Source: DASSUC01 sp035649895
Lineage (GTDB): Bacteria > Actinomycetota > Actinomycetes > Mycobacteriales > Micromonosporaceae
Length of the DNA stretch: 15,548 nt
Assembly (NCBI GenBank): GCA_035649895.1
Contig: DASRIS010000027.1
Coordinates: 1 to 15,548, forward strand
Direction of reading: 5' to 3'
This document shows, in pieces, positions 1 to 6,579 of this stretch. The translations under genes and the position numbers were made by a program. The stretch's first letter is position 1; each line of letters begins with the position of its first letter. The notes under the pieces are model-generated. The model did not search any database. It was not told the DNA's origin and was given only the letters and a program-made list of their open reading frames with translations.

Positions 1-95
1 AGCATCACCGCTCCCGCTACGCCGCCTCCCGCTCCACCCGCCCCGAATGGCTACCCACCGTTACGGCCATCCCATCACTATCAGTTGCTATCTGA

Positions 96-473
96 ATACC
101 CCATCCAACCAAGCGCGAAGAGCCCCTTAAGAACTGGGCACTCGTCTACTACGACGGACATACACCGAGCCTCGCTCCCATCTACGACTTCCATTCACTT
201 ACGGTCTATAGCCAGTACCGATACTCGCCATTGGCGCTGAGCCTCAATAACGAGAGGGTTCCCTCTTCGGTGGGTCTGGACGATTTTCGGCGGATGGCGG
301 AGCGGTCTGCGTCGGATCCAGAGCAGACCGTTGGATGGGTGACAGAGACGGTCGAACGCCTCCGCGAGGCGTGGACCGGAGAGCTGAGAAACGAGGCGGA
401 AGACCGTTTTGCTGCACTCGCCGCCCATTACACGCATCGTCTCAAAACAATGTCCATCTGTGACGTCGCATAA
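96..473 (+). pseudogene. HipA-like kinase, decayed C-terminal remnant
   Basis: The frame ending at the TAA at 471-473 translates from about position 129 into a recognisable HipA C-terminal segment: LKNWALVYYDG, then SLAPIYDFHSL, then an amphipathic helical tail. In HipA-family Ser/Thr kinases the KN asparagine and the later YD aspartate bind the ATP magnesium, and both are kept. The catalytic-loop segment just before, normally NxDxHLKN, reads KREEPLKN, so the catalytic Asp and the His look substituted. An in-frame TGA lies at 93-95, and none of the three forward frames in 1-95 shows HipA-like sequence. I infer a broken gene whose 5' part is lost or lies outside the window. No HipB-like partner is visible. 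GC content is clearly lower than in the rest of the window, which suggests transferred DNA. A short real ORF starting at a TTG around 231 is a less likely alternative. Confidence 0.55.
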
Positions 474-558
474 GCAACGGCACGGGCACTGCACCGGTCA
501 TGCAGACTCCCGGACCACGGCAGGTCTGGAACACCGCACCGAGGTTGGTATGTGGTCT

Positions 559-1587
559 CTACGTAGCCGAGGTCGTAGCACTGCGACAGGCGGCGTCGGT
601 GACAGTCACCGGGCGTACCCGCCGGCCCACGGCCTCCAGCAGGGAGTCCTCGACATGAAAGTCGCGTATCCGCAGCCGGTAGACCGGTAGCTCCTCAGGT
701 AGGGGGCAGAGCACACGAGCAGTGATCCTTGTGTTGAGCAGATACCGCACGCCGCCGCGCTCTTGCAGGATAGAGGTCATTGTGTCGTCGGAACCGATGA
801 CGTGACCGCGTATGAACTCCGGAGTCCCATCGGCACTGGTAGCGGTGGTGACAGTCAATGGCAACACCGGTGTGGTCAGCACCGGCAGGGCGGCCCAGAC
901 CAACAGCGCGAGCACAGCGGGCTGGGCTGTTGTCGCTATCAGGCGAGCCAGCTGGGTAGGCACCGGCTCGCTGATCATGAGCGCCAGCAGCGGTGGTAGG
1001 GCGAGCATGAGCAGGGCGAAGTACTCATGCTGCTGCCAGGCATCGCCCAGCGTGGGCCAGACCACCCAGGCGTAGGCCAGGAGTACGACCGTCGCGGCCA
1101 GCAGCCGCTGTGCTGCGTGCAGAGCCTGGTAGGCGGACGTGGCCTGGAAGGTTGCGACGAACGCCGGTACCAGCAGCGGCAGGTAGAGGATCTGCCAGGT
1201 GGCTGCGGCCAGCACGAACGTGGTGGTGAGCAGCCATAGTGGGGCGGCCTCCACCCACCGGGCGAAGAGCGGGCGCCGCCGCGACGGGTCGCCTGCCGCC
1301 TCAGCGGCGTCGGCGCTGAGACTGAGAATGCCGCCCATGGCAAAGACCGCCACCAGGCCCATGGTGACCAGGCGGGTGCCGGTGATGAACATGGCTGCCA
1401 ACAGGTTGACAGCGCTCACGTTGGCCACCAGCAGCAGCGTTGTCTGCACCTGACCGCCAGCCTCGACCCACAGCCGCAGCAGGGAGAACGCCGCGGGCAG
1501 CGCCACCACAACTGTCCAGAAAGCCTGGCTGCCGCGGGGGCGCAGCGTTTCGCTCGCCTCCGCTGGACTATCGGAGTCGGTGGTCAC
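559..1587 (-). CDS. Polytopic membrane protein with soluble C-terminal domain
   Basis: This 342-residue protein has about seven or eight hydrophobic segments, starting with AFWTVVVALPAAFSLLRLWV and ending with a stretch around AVLALLVWAALPVLTTPVL. A soluble tail of roughly 90 residues follows (it contains LNTRITARVLCPLPEELPVY). I do not recognise the family. The start is placed at the GTG at 1587-1585 because it overlaps the TGA of the upstream solute-binding protein gene as GTGA, and the first membrane segment begins about 20 residues later. The open frame continues upstream to 1698, but that part lies inside the neighbouring gene and has no membrane or domain character. Tight coupling to an anchored binding protein suggests the two act together in ligand sensing or uptake. 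No ABC ATPase or classical permease signature was seen. The mycobacterial GlnX-GlnH pair is a possible functional analogy, as inference only. Confidence 0.75.
   Translation of the reverse strand: MTTDSDSPAEASETLRPRGSQAFWTVVVALPAAFSLLRLWVEAGGQVQTTLLLVANVSAVNLLAAMFITGTRLVTMGLVAVFAMGGILSLSADAAEAAGDPSRRRPLFARWVEAAPLWLLTTTFVLAAATWQILYLPLLVPAFVATFQATSAYQALHAAQRLLAATVVLLAYAWVVWPTLGDAWQQHEYFALLMLALPPLLALMISEPVPTQLARLIATTAQPAVLALLVWAALPVLTTPVLPLTVTTATSADGTPEFIRGHVIGSDDTMTSILQERGGVRYLLNTRITARVLCPLPEELPVYRLRIRDFHVEDSLLEAVGRRVRPVTVTDAACRSATTSAT
1584..1587 (-). promoter_or_regulatory. GTGA start/stop overlap, binding protein to membrane protein
   Basis: Read on the minus strand, the GTG start of the membrane protein gene and the TGA stop of the binding-protein gene share two bases. 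Only a weak AAGG element lies upstream, so expression of the membrane protein probably depends on termination-reinitiation. Confidence 0.7.
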
Positions 1588-2531
1588 CGCATGGGGGCCT
1601 TGGCATCGTAGTCGAGAAGCTGCGGCGCCTCGTCCGGCTTCGGCTGGCTTTGCTGTCCATGCGGAACGGCGAGATAGCGGTCGTACGCGCTCTGCCACTC
1701 CGTCATCCTGCCCGACTGCTGTTCGAGGTAGCTCTTGTTGAGGAAATAGTTCACCAGGTCCTGCAGGGCAGGGTTGTTCTTGGACACCCCTATGCCGACC
1801 CGGTCAATTCCGAGGTTATCCTCGAGCCCCAGCTCCAGATCAAGCACCTTCACCTGCTCTGGATACTGGGACGCGAAGCCGACCAGGATTGTCCGGCCCG
1901 CGACCATCGCCTGGTACTTGCCGTCCAGGATCCCTTTGAAACACACTTCAGAGTTGTCCCGTGCATCGGGCCGTATCTGCCGATCTTCGAGCAGGCTCTC
2001 CGATGTCGTCGAGGCTGCGACGCACACCTTTCCCGCCAGGTTTCTCAGATCCTGGATCGAGGAGATCGTCTTGTTCTTGGCGGAGACAAGGACGCTCTGC
2101 TCGGTGATGAGGTAGGGTCCAGCGAACCGGACCCGCTTCTTCCGCTCGTCAGTGATTGAGAAGCTGGCGAGGACCAGGTCGACCGTGTCCTGTTCCAGGA
2201 AGAGGATCCGGTCATTCGCATTGCGGATCGGCGTCCACTCGATCTTGTCGCCGTAGCCGAGGTTCTTGGCGATGTAGCGCGCGATCTCGATGTCGAACCC
2301 CGTATAGACCCCGTTCTCCTGGAACCCGAGGAGCCGCCGCTCGGTATGGATCCCGATCCGCAGCACCGGGTGCCGCGCGTGGTCGTCCAGGCCAGCCTCG
2401 GCCAGCTTCTCGGCCACAGACGGCAGGTCGGGTGTCTCGGTCTCGCCTCGCCAGGCCGCCGCACCGACCAGGATGAGCAGAACCAGCACCGCACCGGCCG
2501 CAACAAGCTTCTTTTGCGAAAAGCCGACCAT
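1584..2531 (-). CDS. Membrane-anchored family 3 solute-binding protein
   Basis: This is a periplasmic-binding-protein-like domain of the SBP_bac_3 (glutamate/polar amino acid) family, 315 residues. Characteristic segments are LRIGIHTERRLLGFQ, GVYTGFDIEIARYIAKNLGY, RILFLEQDTVDLVLASFSIT and RKKRVRFAGPYLITEQSVLV. The N-terminus (residues about 7-27, KKLVAAGAVLVLLILVGAAA) is a hydrophobic anchor with no lipobox cysteine, unlike the usual actinobacterial lipoprotein binding proteins. The ATG at 2531-2529 is chosen because GAGGAA lies 9 nt upstream; an in-frame TTG at 2606 would add 25 residues without such support. The C-terminal tail after about residue 285 is polar and Gln/Pro-rich. The gene is translationally coupled (GTGA) to the downstream membrane protein, and no transporter permease or ATPase is adjacent. 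A sensory or accessory role is therefore as likely as transport. The ligand cannot be read from the sequence. Confidence 0.88.
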   Translation of the reverse strand: MVGFSQKKLVAAGAVLVLLILVGAAAWRGETETPDLPSVAEKLAEAGLDDHARHPVLRIGIHTERRLLGFQENGVYTGFDIEIARYIAKNLGYGDKIEWTPIRNANDRILFLEQDTVDLVLASFSITDERKKRVRFAGPYLITEQSVLVSAKNKTISSIQDLRNLAGKVCVAASTTSESLLEDRQIRPDARDNSEVCFKGILDGKYQAMVAGRTILVGFASQYPEQVKVLDLELGLEDNLGIDRVGIGVSKNNPALQDLVNYFLNKSYLEQQSGRMTEWQSAYDRYLAVPHGQQSQPKPDEAPQLLDYDAKAPMR

Positions 2532-2760
2532 CTGCACCAGTTCCTCGGTAAGCAAGGCCCGACAGGCCGCCTGATCTTTGCAGAGAATCGTACTGGCGGC
2601 GCGCAATGTCCAGCGAAGAGAAGACGAGTGCCCGCTGCGGCATCAGCCTCGATTCGTCAGGGTTGTCTGCTGTCTGGCAGGCGACACGGCAACACCAGGC
2701 CGGCCAGAACATCAGCCTGAGGCGGGAACCTCGCCGGGGGCTCCGGGTTCATCCCAATGG

Positions 2761-2787
2761 CCGCTGCGGACCGGGCACCCGCAGCGG
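2761..2787. promoter_or_regulatory. Perfect 9-bp inverted repeat in lipoprotein leader
   Basis: CCGCTGCGG at 2761-2769 is exactly complementary to CCGCAGCGG at 2779-2787, with a 9-nt loop. No T-run follows on either strand, and no gene ends here, so it does not look like an ordinary terminator. It could be an operator for a repressor or an RNA hairpin in the 5' leader of the gene at 2848. Confidence 0.5.
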
Positions 2788-2794
2788 ACGGGCT

Positions 2795-2819
2795 GGGGAG
2801 GGGTAGGGCTGGGGTAGGG
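2795..2819 (+). promoter_or_regulatory. Putative G-quadruplex motif upstream of lipoprotein gene
   Basis: Five runs of three or four G (GGGG, GGGG, GGG, GGGG, GGG) are separated by loops of only A, TA, CT and TA. This satisfies the strict G3+N1-7 definition of a G-quadruplex with one spare tract. The G-rich strand is the coding strand, and the motif ends about 28 nt before the ATG at 2848, just before the Shine-Dalgarno sequence. A structure here would lie in the mRNA leader. Confidence 0.5.
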
Positions 2820-2847
2820 CACCGGCGATGCGAGGTGGTGCGTGCAG

Positions 2848-3498
2848 ATGATGACCAGAGGCCGAACGGTCGCGTGCCTGCTTCTGGCCGCTGGCGCAGC
2901 GGCCGGCCCGGCTGCCTGCGAGGTGGGTGAGCGCCCGGCGCCGCAGCCGGCGCCCGCCAGCGCCGGCCCGTCCCGGTACGGCTGTACCGTACCCGGGCCA
3001 GGCCCGGTCGACGCGGCGTCAGTGCTGGTGCCGGGCCCGACCAACAACCTGCCGCCGTCGAAGGTGCCGGGCGAACAGCTGGTCATCGCCGGCGTCGTGC
3101 TCGACGCCGCCTGCCGCCCGGCGCCAGGTATGGACCTCTACCTGTGGCACACCGACGCCCACGGCGACTACGGTCCCCCAGGCACGCAGCAGTGCTGCTA
3201 CTACGCGGGCACAGTGCGCACCGACCGCAACGGGCGGTTCCGGCTGGAGACCATCCGGCCGGCCCAGTACCCCCAGCCGAACGCCCCTCCGGCGCATATC
3301 CACGTCGAGATCAGGCAGGCACCTACCCCGCTCACCACGGAGATCGTCTTCACCGTGGCAGCGGCGCCGGCCTCGGCTGGGGCGCCGAGCGTGGCCACCC
3401 GTACCGGCCATCAGGTCTCCATCGCACTTACCAGAGGTGGTGGCAGCAGGGACCCCGGCGCCTGGTACGGCGAGGTGGCGTTCGTGCTGGAGCGCTAG
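2848..3498 (+). CDS. Exported intradiol ring-cleavage dioxygenase-fold lipoprotein
   Basis: This 216-residue protein has a signal peptide (residues 1-23, core ACLLLAAGAAAG) ending in PAAC, an imperfect lipobox with Cys24. A Pro/Ala-rich spacer follows. The remaining domain resembles intradiol dioxygenases: PGEQLVIAGVVLDAACRPAPG, DLYLWHTDAHGDYG, TVRTDRNGRFRLETIRPAQY and PPAHIHVEI. Intradiol enzymes bind ferric iron through two Tyr and two His. Tyr108 (GDYG), Tyr141 (PAQYP), His150 and His152 (HIH) occupy those places, so the site appears intact. An unusual QQCCYY cluster lies near residues 114-119. The ATG at 2848 is preferred because GAGGTGG at 2832-2838 lies 9 nt upstream; a GTG at 2842 is too close to it, and an ATG at 2851 is also possible. 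The aromatic substrate is unknown, and an extracytoplasmic location is inferred from the signal. The gene converges with a methyltransferase gene, with 5 nt between the stops. Confidence 0.85.
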   Translation: MMTRGRTVACLLLAAGAAAGPAACEVGERPAPQPAPASAGPSRYGCTVPGPGPVDAASVLVPGPTNNLPPSKVPGEQLVIAGVVLDAACRPAPGMDLYLWHTDAHGDYGPPGTQQCCYYAGTVRTDRNGRFRLETIRPAQYPQPNAPPAHIHVEIRQAPTPLTTEIVFTVAAAPASAGAPSVATRTGHQVSIALTRGGGSRDPGAWYGEVAFVLER

Positions 3499-3503
3499 CA
3501 GGG

Positions 3504-4247
3504 CTACGGCGGCCACCGCAGCACGAAGATGCCCCAGCCAAGGTATCGCCGCCCGTACTCCAGATAGGCCCGGCGGTACCGGCTGGTCAGCTCGCGGACC
3601 ATCGGCGCGTCCGGGTCGGACGGGTTGGCCCGCAGCCAGCGGTCGGCGGCGGCCCAATGCATCGCCTCGTACCGGTCCCAGCTGTCCGGATCGGCCAGCA
3701 CCATCTCGACCAGGTCGAGCCCGGCCTCCTCGACCCGGTCGAGCACCCCGGCGAGCGTTACGAACTCCCCTGGCTCGGTCTCCAGCACCCGGTACGCCTC
3801 AGCTGGCGGTGGCTCAGCCCAGAACACCTCTCCGACCAGGACCAGCCCGCCCGGCCTGACCGCCCGGCGCAGCAGGGCCAGCGTGCCGGTCAGGCCACCG
3901 CCGACCCAGGTCGCGCCGACGCAGCTGGCCAGGTCGAACGGCTCACCCGGCAGGTAGCTGCCGGCGTCGGCATGGACCAGGTCGACCAGGTCAGCCACGC
4001 CGAGCTCGGCCAGCCGGGCGCGGCCCTCCGCCAGGAACACCTCGCTGATGTCCACGCCCACGCCGCGGATGCCGTACCGGTGTGCCCAGGTCGCGAGCAG
4101 CTCGGCCTTGCCACACGCCAGGTCGAGCAGGCGCTGCTCCGGCTCCAGCCGGCACACCTGCGCCACCAGCGCCAGCTTCTCCTCGGTGACCGGGTTGAGG
4201 ATGCGGTGTTCCGCCTCCACGATCTCGAAGTACCGAAGCCGCGACAT
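3504..4247 (-). CDS. Class I SAM-dependent methyltransferase
   Basis: This 247-residue Rossmann-fold methyltransferase has motif I at RLLDLACGKAELL, the acidic SAM-ribose strand at GVGVDISEVFLAEGRARL, a motif II-like DLVHADAGSYLPG and a post-motif RRAVRPGGLVLVGEVFW. The C-terminal part is Trp- and Tyr-rich (SWDRYEAMHWAAADRW), which often shapes a substrate pocket in small-molecule methyltransferases. The ATG at 4247-4245 is preferred because a purine-rich AAGGGGG lies just upstream; the frame is open further, to 4478, but that segment is low-complexity and crosses into the divergent gene's start. The substrate cannot be named. The gene is divergent from the methyltransferase at 4421, with which it shares no obvious similarity beyond the fold. 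Confidence 0.85.
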   Translation of the reverse strand: MSRLRYFEIVEAEHRILNPVTEEKLALVAQVCRLEPEQRLLDLACGKAELLATWAHRYGIRGVGVDISEVFLAEGRARLAELGVADLVDLVHADAGSYLPGEPFDLASCVGATWVGGGLTGTLALLRRAVRPGGLVLVGEVFWAEPPPAEAYRVLETEPGEFVTLAGVLDRVEEAGLDLVEMVLADPDSWDRYEAMHWAAADRWLRANPSDPDAPMVRELTSRYRRAYLEYGRRYLGWGIFVLRWPP

Positions 4248-4420
4248 CGGCCCCCTTCCCCGTCCCGCACTGCCCGCGTGCCCCACGCTGGCCCGCGTGC
4301 GGCATCCTCCGGCGCCGCGTGGCCCGGCGGCAAGCGGGTTTGCCCGCCGTGCTGAAGAGCTCGCCAGCCGTGCCGAGGGCCGCCGGCACCGGGTGCGGCT
4401 CCCGCGGCAAGGATGGGTGC
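4248..4420. other. Divergent spacer between two methyltransferase genes
   Basis: This 173-bp spacer should carry both divergent promoters, although no convincing consensus hexamers were found. A bulged inverted repeat (GGCGGCAA at 4326-4333 against TTGCCCGCC at 4340-4348) could be a small hairpin. AAGGA at 4409-4413 is the ribosome-binding site that fixes the GTG start at 4421. Confidence 0.4.
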
Positions 4421-6070
4421 GTGGCTGACTGCGAACCCCTCCTCGACCGCGACGGCATCGCCCGGCTGCGGGCGGCACTGGCCAGCGCCGGCTACACGGC
4501 CTCGGGCATCGCCGACCGGCTCGGCCCGGCGGCCACGGCCGCCGCGGCCCGCAACGACCTGCGTCTGGCCCTGCGCGCCACGCAGGACCGGGACCGCCTG
4601 GGTACGCTGGTCCGCCTCTTCGTATGCGCGCAGACCGAGCCGGCCGACGCGGTCGCCGCAGCCCTCGCCCCGCTGCCGCTCGCCGTGGCGCTGCAGGCCG
4701 GCCTGGTCGAGCCGCACCGGGGCGGACTGCGCCCGGCGGTGGACCTCGAGCCGTACGGCGAGCAGTGGTGGGTGCTCTCCGACGTCCCGGCCAGTGCCCG
4801 GCCCGGCCGGCCGCTCGCCGCCGACCATGTGCTCGGCGTCGGCGGCGCCTCCACCACCCTGGCCGACGCGACGGTACGCGCTCCCGTCGGCACCGCCCTG
4901 GACATCGGCACCGGGTGCGGTGTGCAGGCGCTGCACCTGGCCACGCACGCGGACCGGGTGACCGTGACCGATGTCAGCGCCCGGGCGCTGCGCTTCGCCG
5001 CCACCACCGCCGCGCTCAGCGGCGTGGGGTGGGAGCTGCTCCGCGGGGACCTCACCGCTCCCGTCGCCGGCCGCCGCTTCGACCTCGTGGTGAGCAACCC
5101 GCCGTTCGTGGCCGGGCCGGGGGTCACCACGCACACGTACCGCGACTCGGGCCGGGCCGGCGACGCGGTCTGCGCCGAGCTGGCCGCTGCCGCGCCTGGT
5201 CTGCTGGCCGACGGTGGGGTGTGCCAGTTCCTCGCCAACTGGCTGCACGTGGCCGGGGAGGACTGGACCGAGCGGGTGGCCGGCTGGGTCGCCGGCACCG
5301 GGCTCGACGCCTGGGTCATCCAGCGTGAGGTGGCCGACCCGCTGGCGTACGTCCAGCTGTGGCAGGCCGACGCCGCCGAGGGCCAGGAGCTCGCGGGCGA
5401 GCCGGACGGGCCAGACCCGACCGGCAGACCAGGCTGGGCCGGCGGACCAGACCCGACCAGCGGACCCGACCGGACCGCCGGACCAGACCGGGCCGGCGGG
5501 CCCAACCCGACCAGCGGGCGAGGCGGGCCAGGTGGGAGCGGGGGGACCGGGGCCCAGCGGCGGGCCGAGGCGTGGTTGGACTGGTTCGACGCGCACAAGG
5601 TCGAGGCGGTCGGGTTCGGCCTGGTCACGCTGCGGGCAGCCGGGCGCGACCAGCCCGTGGTCCGGGTGGAGGAGCTGCGCCAGCAGGTCGAGCCGCCGAT
5701 GGGCGCGCAGGTGGCGGCGTGGCTCGCCCGGCAGGACTGGCTCGCCGGGCACGACCGGGCGGCGCTGCTGGCTCAGCGGTACCGCGCCGCGGACGGCCTC
5801 ACCCTGCGCCAGGAGGCCACCCTCGGCCCAGCCGGCTGGGCGGTGGACCGGCAGGTGCTGGCCCTGCCCACCGGCCTGCGCTGGGCCGAGGAGACCGACC
5901 AGCTCGTGGTCGCCCTGGTGGGCGGCTGCGATGGCCGGGTGCCGCTGCGCGACCAGCTCGCGCTGCTCGCCGCGGCGCACGACGTACCCGAGGAGGAGCT
6001 TGCCGAGGCGGCGCTGCCGCTCGTCGCGCACCTGGTGGAGCGCGGCTTCGTCGCCGCGGTGGAGGCGTAG
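4421..6070 (+). CDS. Two-domain HemK/RlmG-like methyltransferase with repeat linker
   Basis: This 549-residue protein begins with a helical N-terminal domain (about 1-140), as in actinobacterial proteins annotated DUF7059/methyltransferase. A SAM-binding domain follows, with motif I ALDIGTGCGVQALHLA (Asp161), VTVTDVSARALRFA, and motif IV VVSNPPF at 223-229. NPPF/NPPY motifs are typical of enzymes that methylate amide or exocyclic nitrogens (HemK/PrmC, RlmG), so a translation-related or nucleic-acid target is plausible but unproven. Residues 330-371 are a Gly/Pro/Asp hexapeptide-repeat linker that interrupts the catalytic half. The C-terminal domain (about 380-549) is conserved-looking with no recognised motif. 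The GTG at 4421 is selected because AAGGA lies 7 nt upstream. dtd follows after 4 nt, so the two are probably one operon. Confidence 0.85.
   Translation: MADCEPLLDRDGIARLRAALASAGYTASGIADRLGPAATAAAARNDLRLALRATQDRDRLGTLVRLFVCAQTEPADAVAAALAPLPLAVALQAGLVEPHRGGLRPAVDLEPYGEQWWVLSDVPASARPGRPLAADHVLGVGGASTTLADATVRAPVGTALDIGTGCGVQALHLATHADRVTVTDVSARALRFAATTAALSGVGWELLRGDLTAPVAGRRFDLVVSNPPFVAGPGVTTHTYRDSGRAGDAVCAELAAAAPGLLADGGVCQFLANWLHVAGEDWTERVAGWVAGTGLDAWVIQREVADPLAYVQLWQADAAEGQELAGEPDGPDPTGRPGWAGGPDPTSGPDRTAGPDRAGGPNPTSGRGGPGGSGGTGAQRRAEAWLDWFDAHKVEAVGFGLVTLRAAGRDQPVVRVEELRQQVEPPMGAQVAAWLARQDWLAGHDRAALLAQRYRAADGLTLRQEATLGPAGWAVDRQVLALPTGLRWAEETDQLVVALVGGCDGRVPLRDQLALLAAAHDVPEEELAEAALPLVAHLVERGFVAAVEA
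5408..5533 (+). repeat. 18-bp minisatellite encoding hexapeptide linker
   Basis: Seven consecutive imperfect 18-bp units, in frame with the methyltransferase gene, encode GPDPTG, RPGWAG, GPDPTS, GPDRTA, GPDRAG, GPNPTS and GRGGPG. The third unit (5444-5461) is GGACCAGACCCGACCAGC. Because the period is a multiple of three, loss or gain of units keeps the frame. The encoded linker is probably disordered. Confidence 0.85.
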
Positions 6071-6074
6071 CCGG

Positions 6075-6497
6075 ATGCGCGCGGTGGTTCAGACGGTGAG
6101 CCGGGCGAGCGTCTCGGTGGACGGCGAGGTGGTAGGTGCGATCGGCGAAGGCCTCCTGGTGCTGTTGGGGGTCGCCCACGCCGACACCGCCGAGACCGCA
6201 ACATCAATGGCACGCAAGGTGTACGAGCTGCGCATCCTCGACGACGAGCGGTCCGCTGCCGACCTCGGCGCGCCGGTGCTCGTGGTCAGCCAGTTCACCC
6301 TCTACGGCGACACCCGCAAGGGGCGCCGGCCGAGCTGGCAGGCGGCGGCTCCGGCCGAGGCGGCCGAGCCGCTGGTGGACGCGTTCGCCCAGGCGCTGCG
6401 GGCCCGGGGCGCCGCGGTGGCGACCGGGCGGTTCCGGGCCCGCATGCTGGTGGAGAGCGTCAACGTCGGGCCGCGCACGGTGCTGCTCGAGCTGTGA
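6075..6497 (+). CDS. dtd: D-aminoacyl-tRNA deacylase
   Basis: This 140-residue protein matches the usual length and layout of DTD. It starts MRAVVQTVSRASVSVDGEVV, carries the family signature SQFTLYGD followed by KGRRPSW, and ends with NVGPRTVLLEL, the Gly-cisPro (NxGPxT) motif that reaches into the partner subunit's active site. DTD removes D-amino acids, and glycine mischarged on tRNA(Ala), from tRNAs in the cytosol as a homodimer. The ATG at 6075 sits 4 nt after the upstream methyltransferase stop, so co-transcription is likely. The final codons and stop (LLEL-TGA) are duplicated immediately downstream in the DNA. Many bacteria have NDGPVT at the last motif; the V-P-R variant here keeps the essential Gly-Pro and Thr. 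Confidence 0.96.
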   Translation: MRAVVQTVSRASVSVDGEVVGAIGEGLLVLLGVAHADTAETATSMARKVYELRILDDERSAADLGAPVLVVSQFTLYGDTRKGRRPSWQAAAPAEAAEPLVDAFAQALRARGAAVATGRFRARMLVESVNVGPRTVLLEL

Positions 6498-6517
6498 CGG
6501 CTGCTCGAGCTGTGACG
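6482..6517 (+). repeat. Exact 18-bp tandem duplication over dtd stop codon
   Basis: GCTGCTCGAGCTGTGACG occurs at 6482-6499 and again at 6500-6517. The unit includes the codons for LLEL and the TGA stop, so a ribosome reading through the first stop would meet the same four residues and a second in-frame TGA. Confidence 0.95.
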
Positions 6518-6527
6518 CGACACTGTG

Positions 6528-6571
6528 GACGCGCTGTCCGCGGCCTTCTCGCCCGGCCGGGACAGCGCGTC
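6528..6571. terminator. Strong bidirectional hairpin terminator, dtd/spo0M
   Basis: GACGCGCTGTCC (6528-6539) pairs perfectly with GGACAGCGCGTC (6560-6571). Inside the loop a second stem forms between CGGCC (6541-6545) and GGCCG (6555-6559), leaving a 9-nt tip and one unpaired G at 6540. It lies between two convergent genes and can serve both. There is no good T-run, as is common in high-GC actinobacteria. Confidence 0.85.
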
Positions 6572-6579
6572 GATTCTCG

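Larger units (their letters stand above)
2532..2847. other. Divergent intergenic region with hairpin and G-rich leader
   Basis: This 316-bp stretch lies between the start of the solute-binding protein gene (minus) and that of the dioxygenase-fold lipoprotein gene (plus). It should hold both promoters, but no convincing -35/-10 pair was found; the best minus-strand -10 lookalike is TACGAT (2592-2587). The half nearer the lipoprotein gene contains a perfect hairpin (2761-2787) and a G-quadruplex motif (2795-2819), listed separately. No coding sequence is supported. Confidence 0.6.

Noticed and set aside
1..95. Continuation of the HipA-like protein in another frame
   Set aside because: All three forward frames were read; none gives HipA-like sequence before the KN segment, so a simple single frameshift is not supported.
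2587..2592. TACGAT on the minus strand as the -10 element of the solute-binding protein gene
   Set aside because: No -35-like hexamer lies at a 16-18 nt spacing; too weak to list as a promoter.
4326..4348. Bulged GGCGGCAA/TTGCCCGCC hairpin between the divergent methyltransferase genes
   Set aside because: It is short and imperfect, and such repeats are frequent by chance at this GC content; noted only within the spacer description.
3890..6031. 713-codon minus-strand open frame opposite the two-domain methyltransferase and overlapping the small methyltransferase
   Set aside because: It is repetitive Gly/Arg/Val-rich shadow sequence without motifs; the plus strand carries clear SAM motifs with a matched ribosome-binding site.
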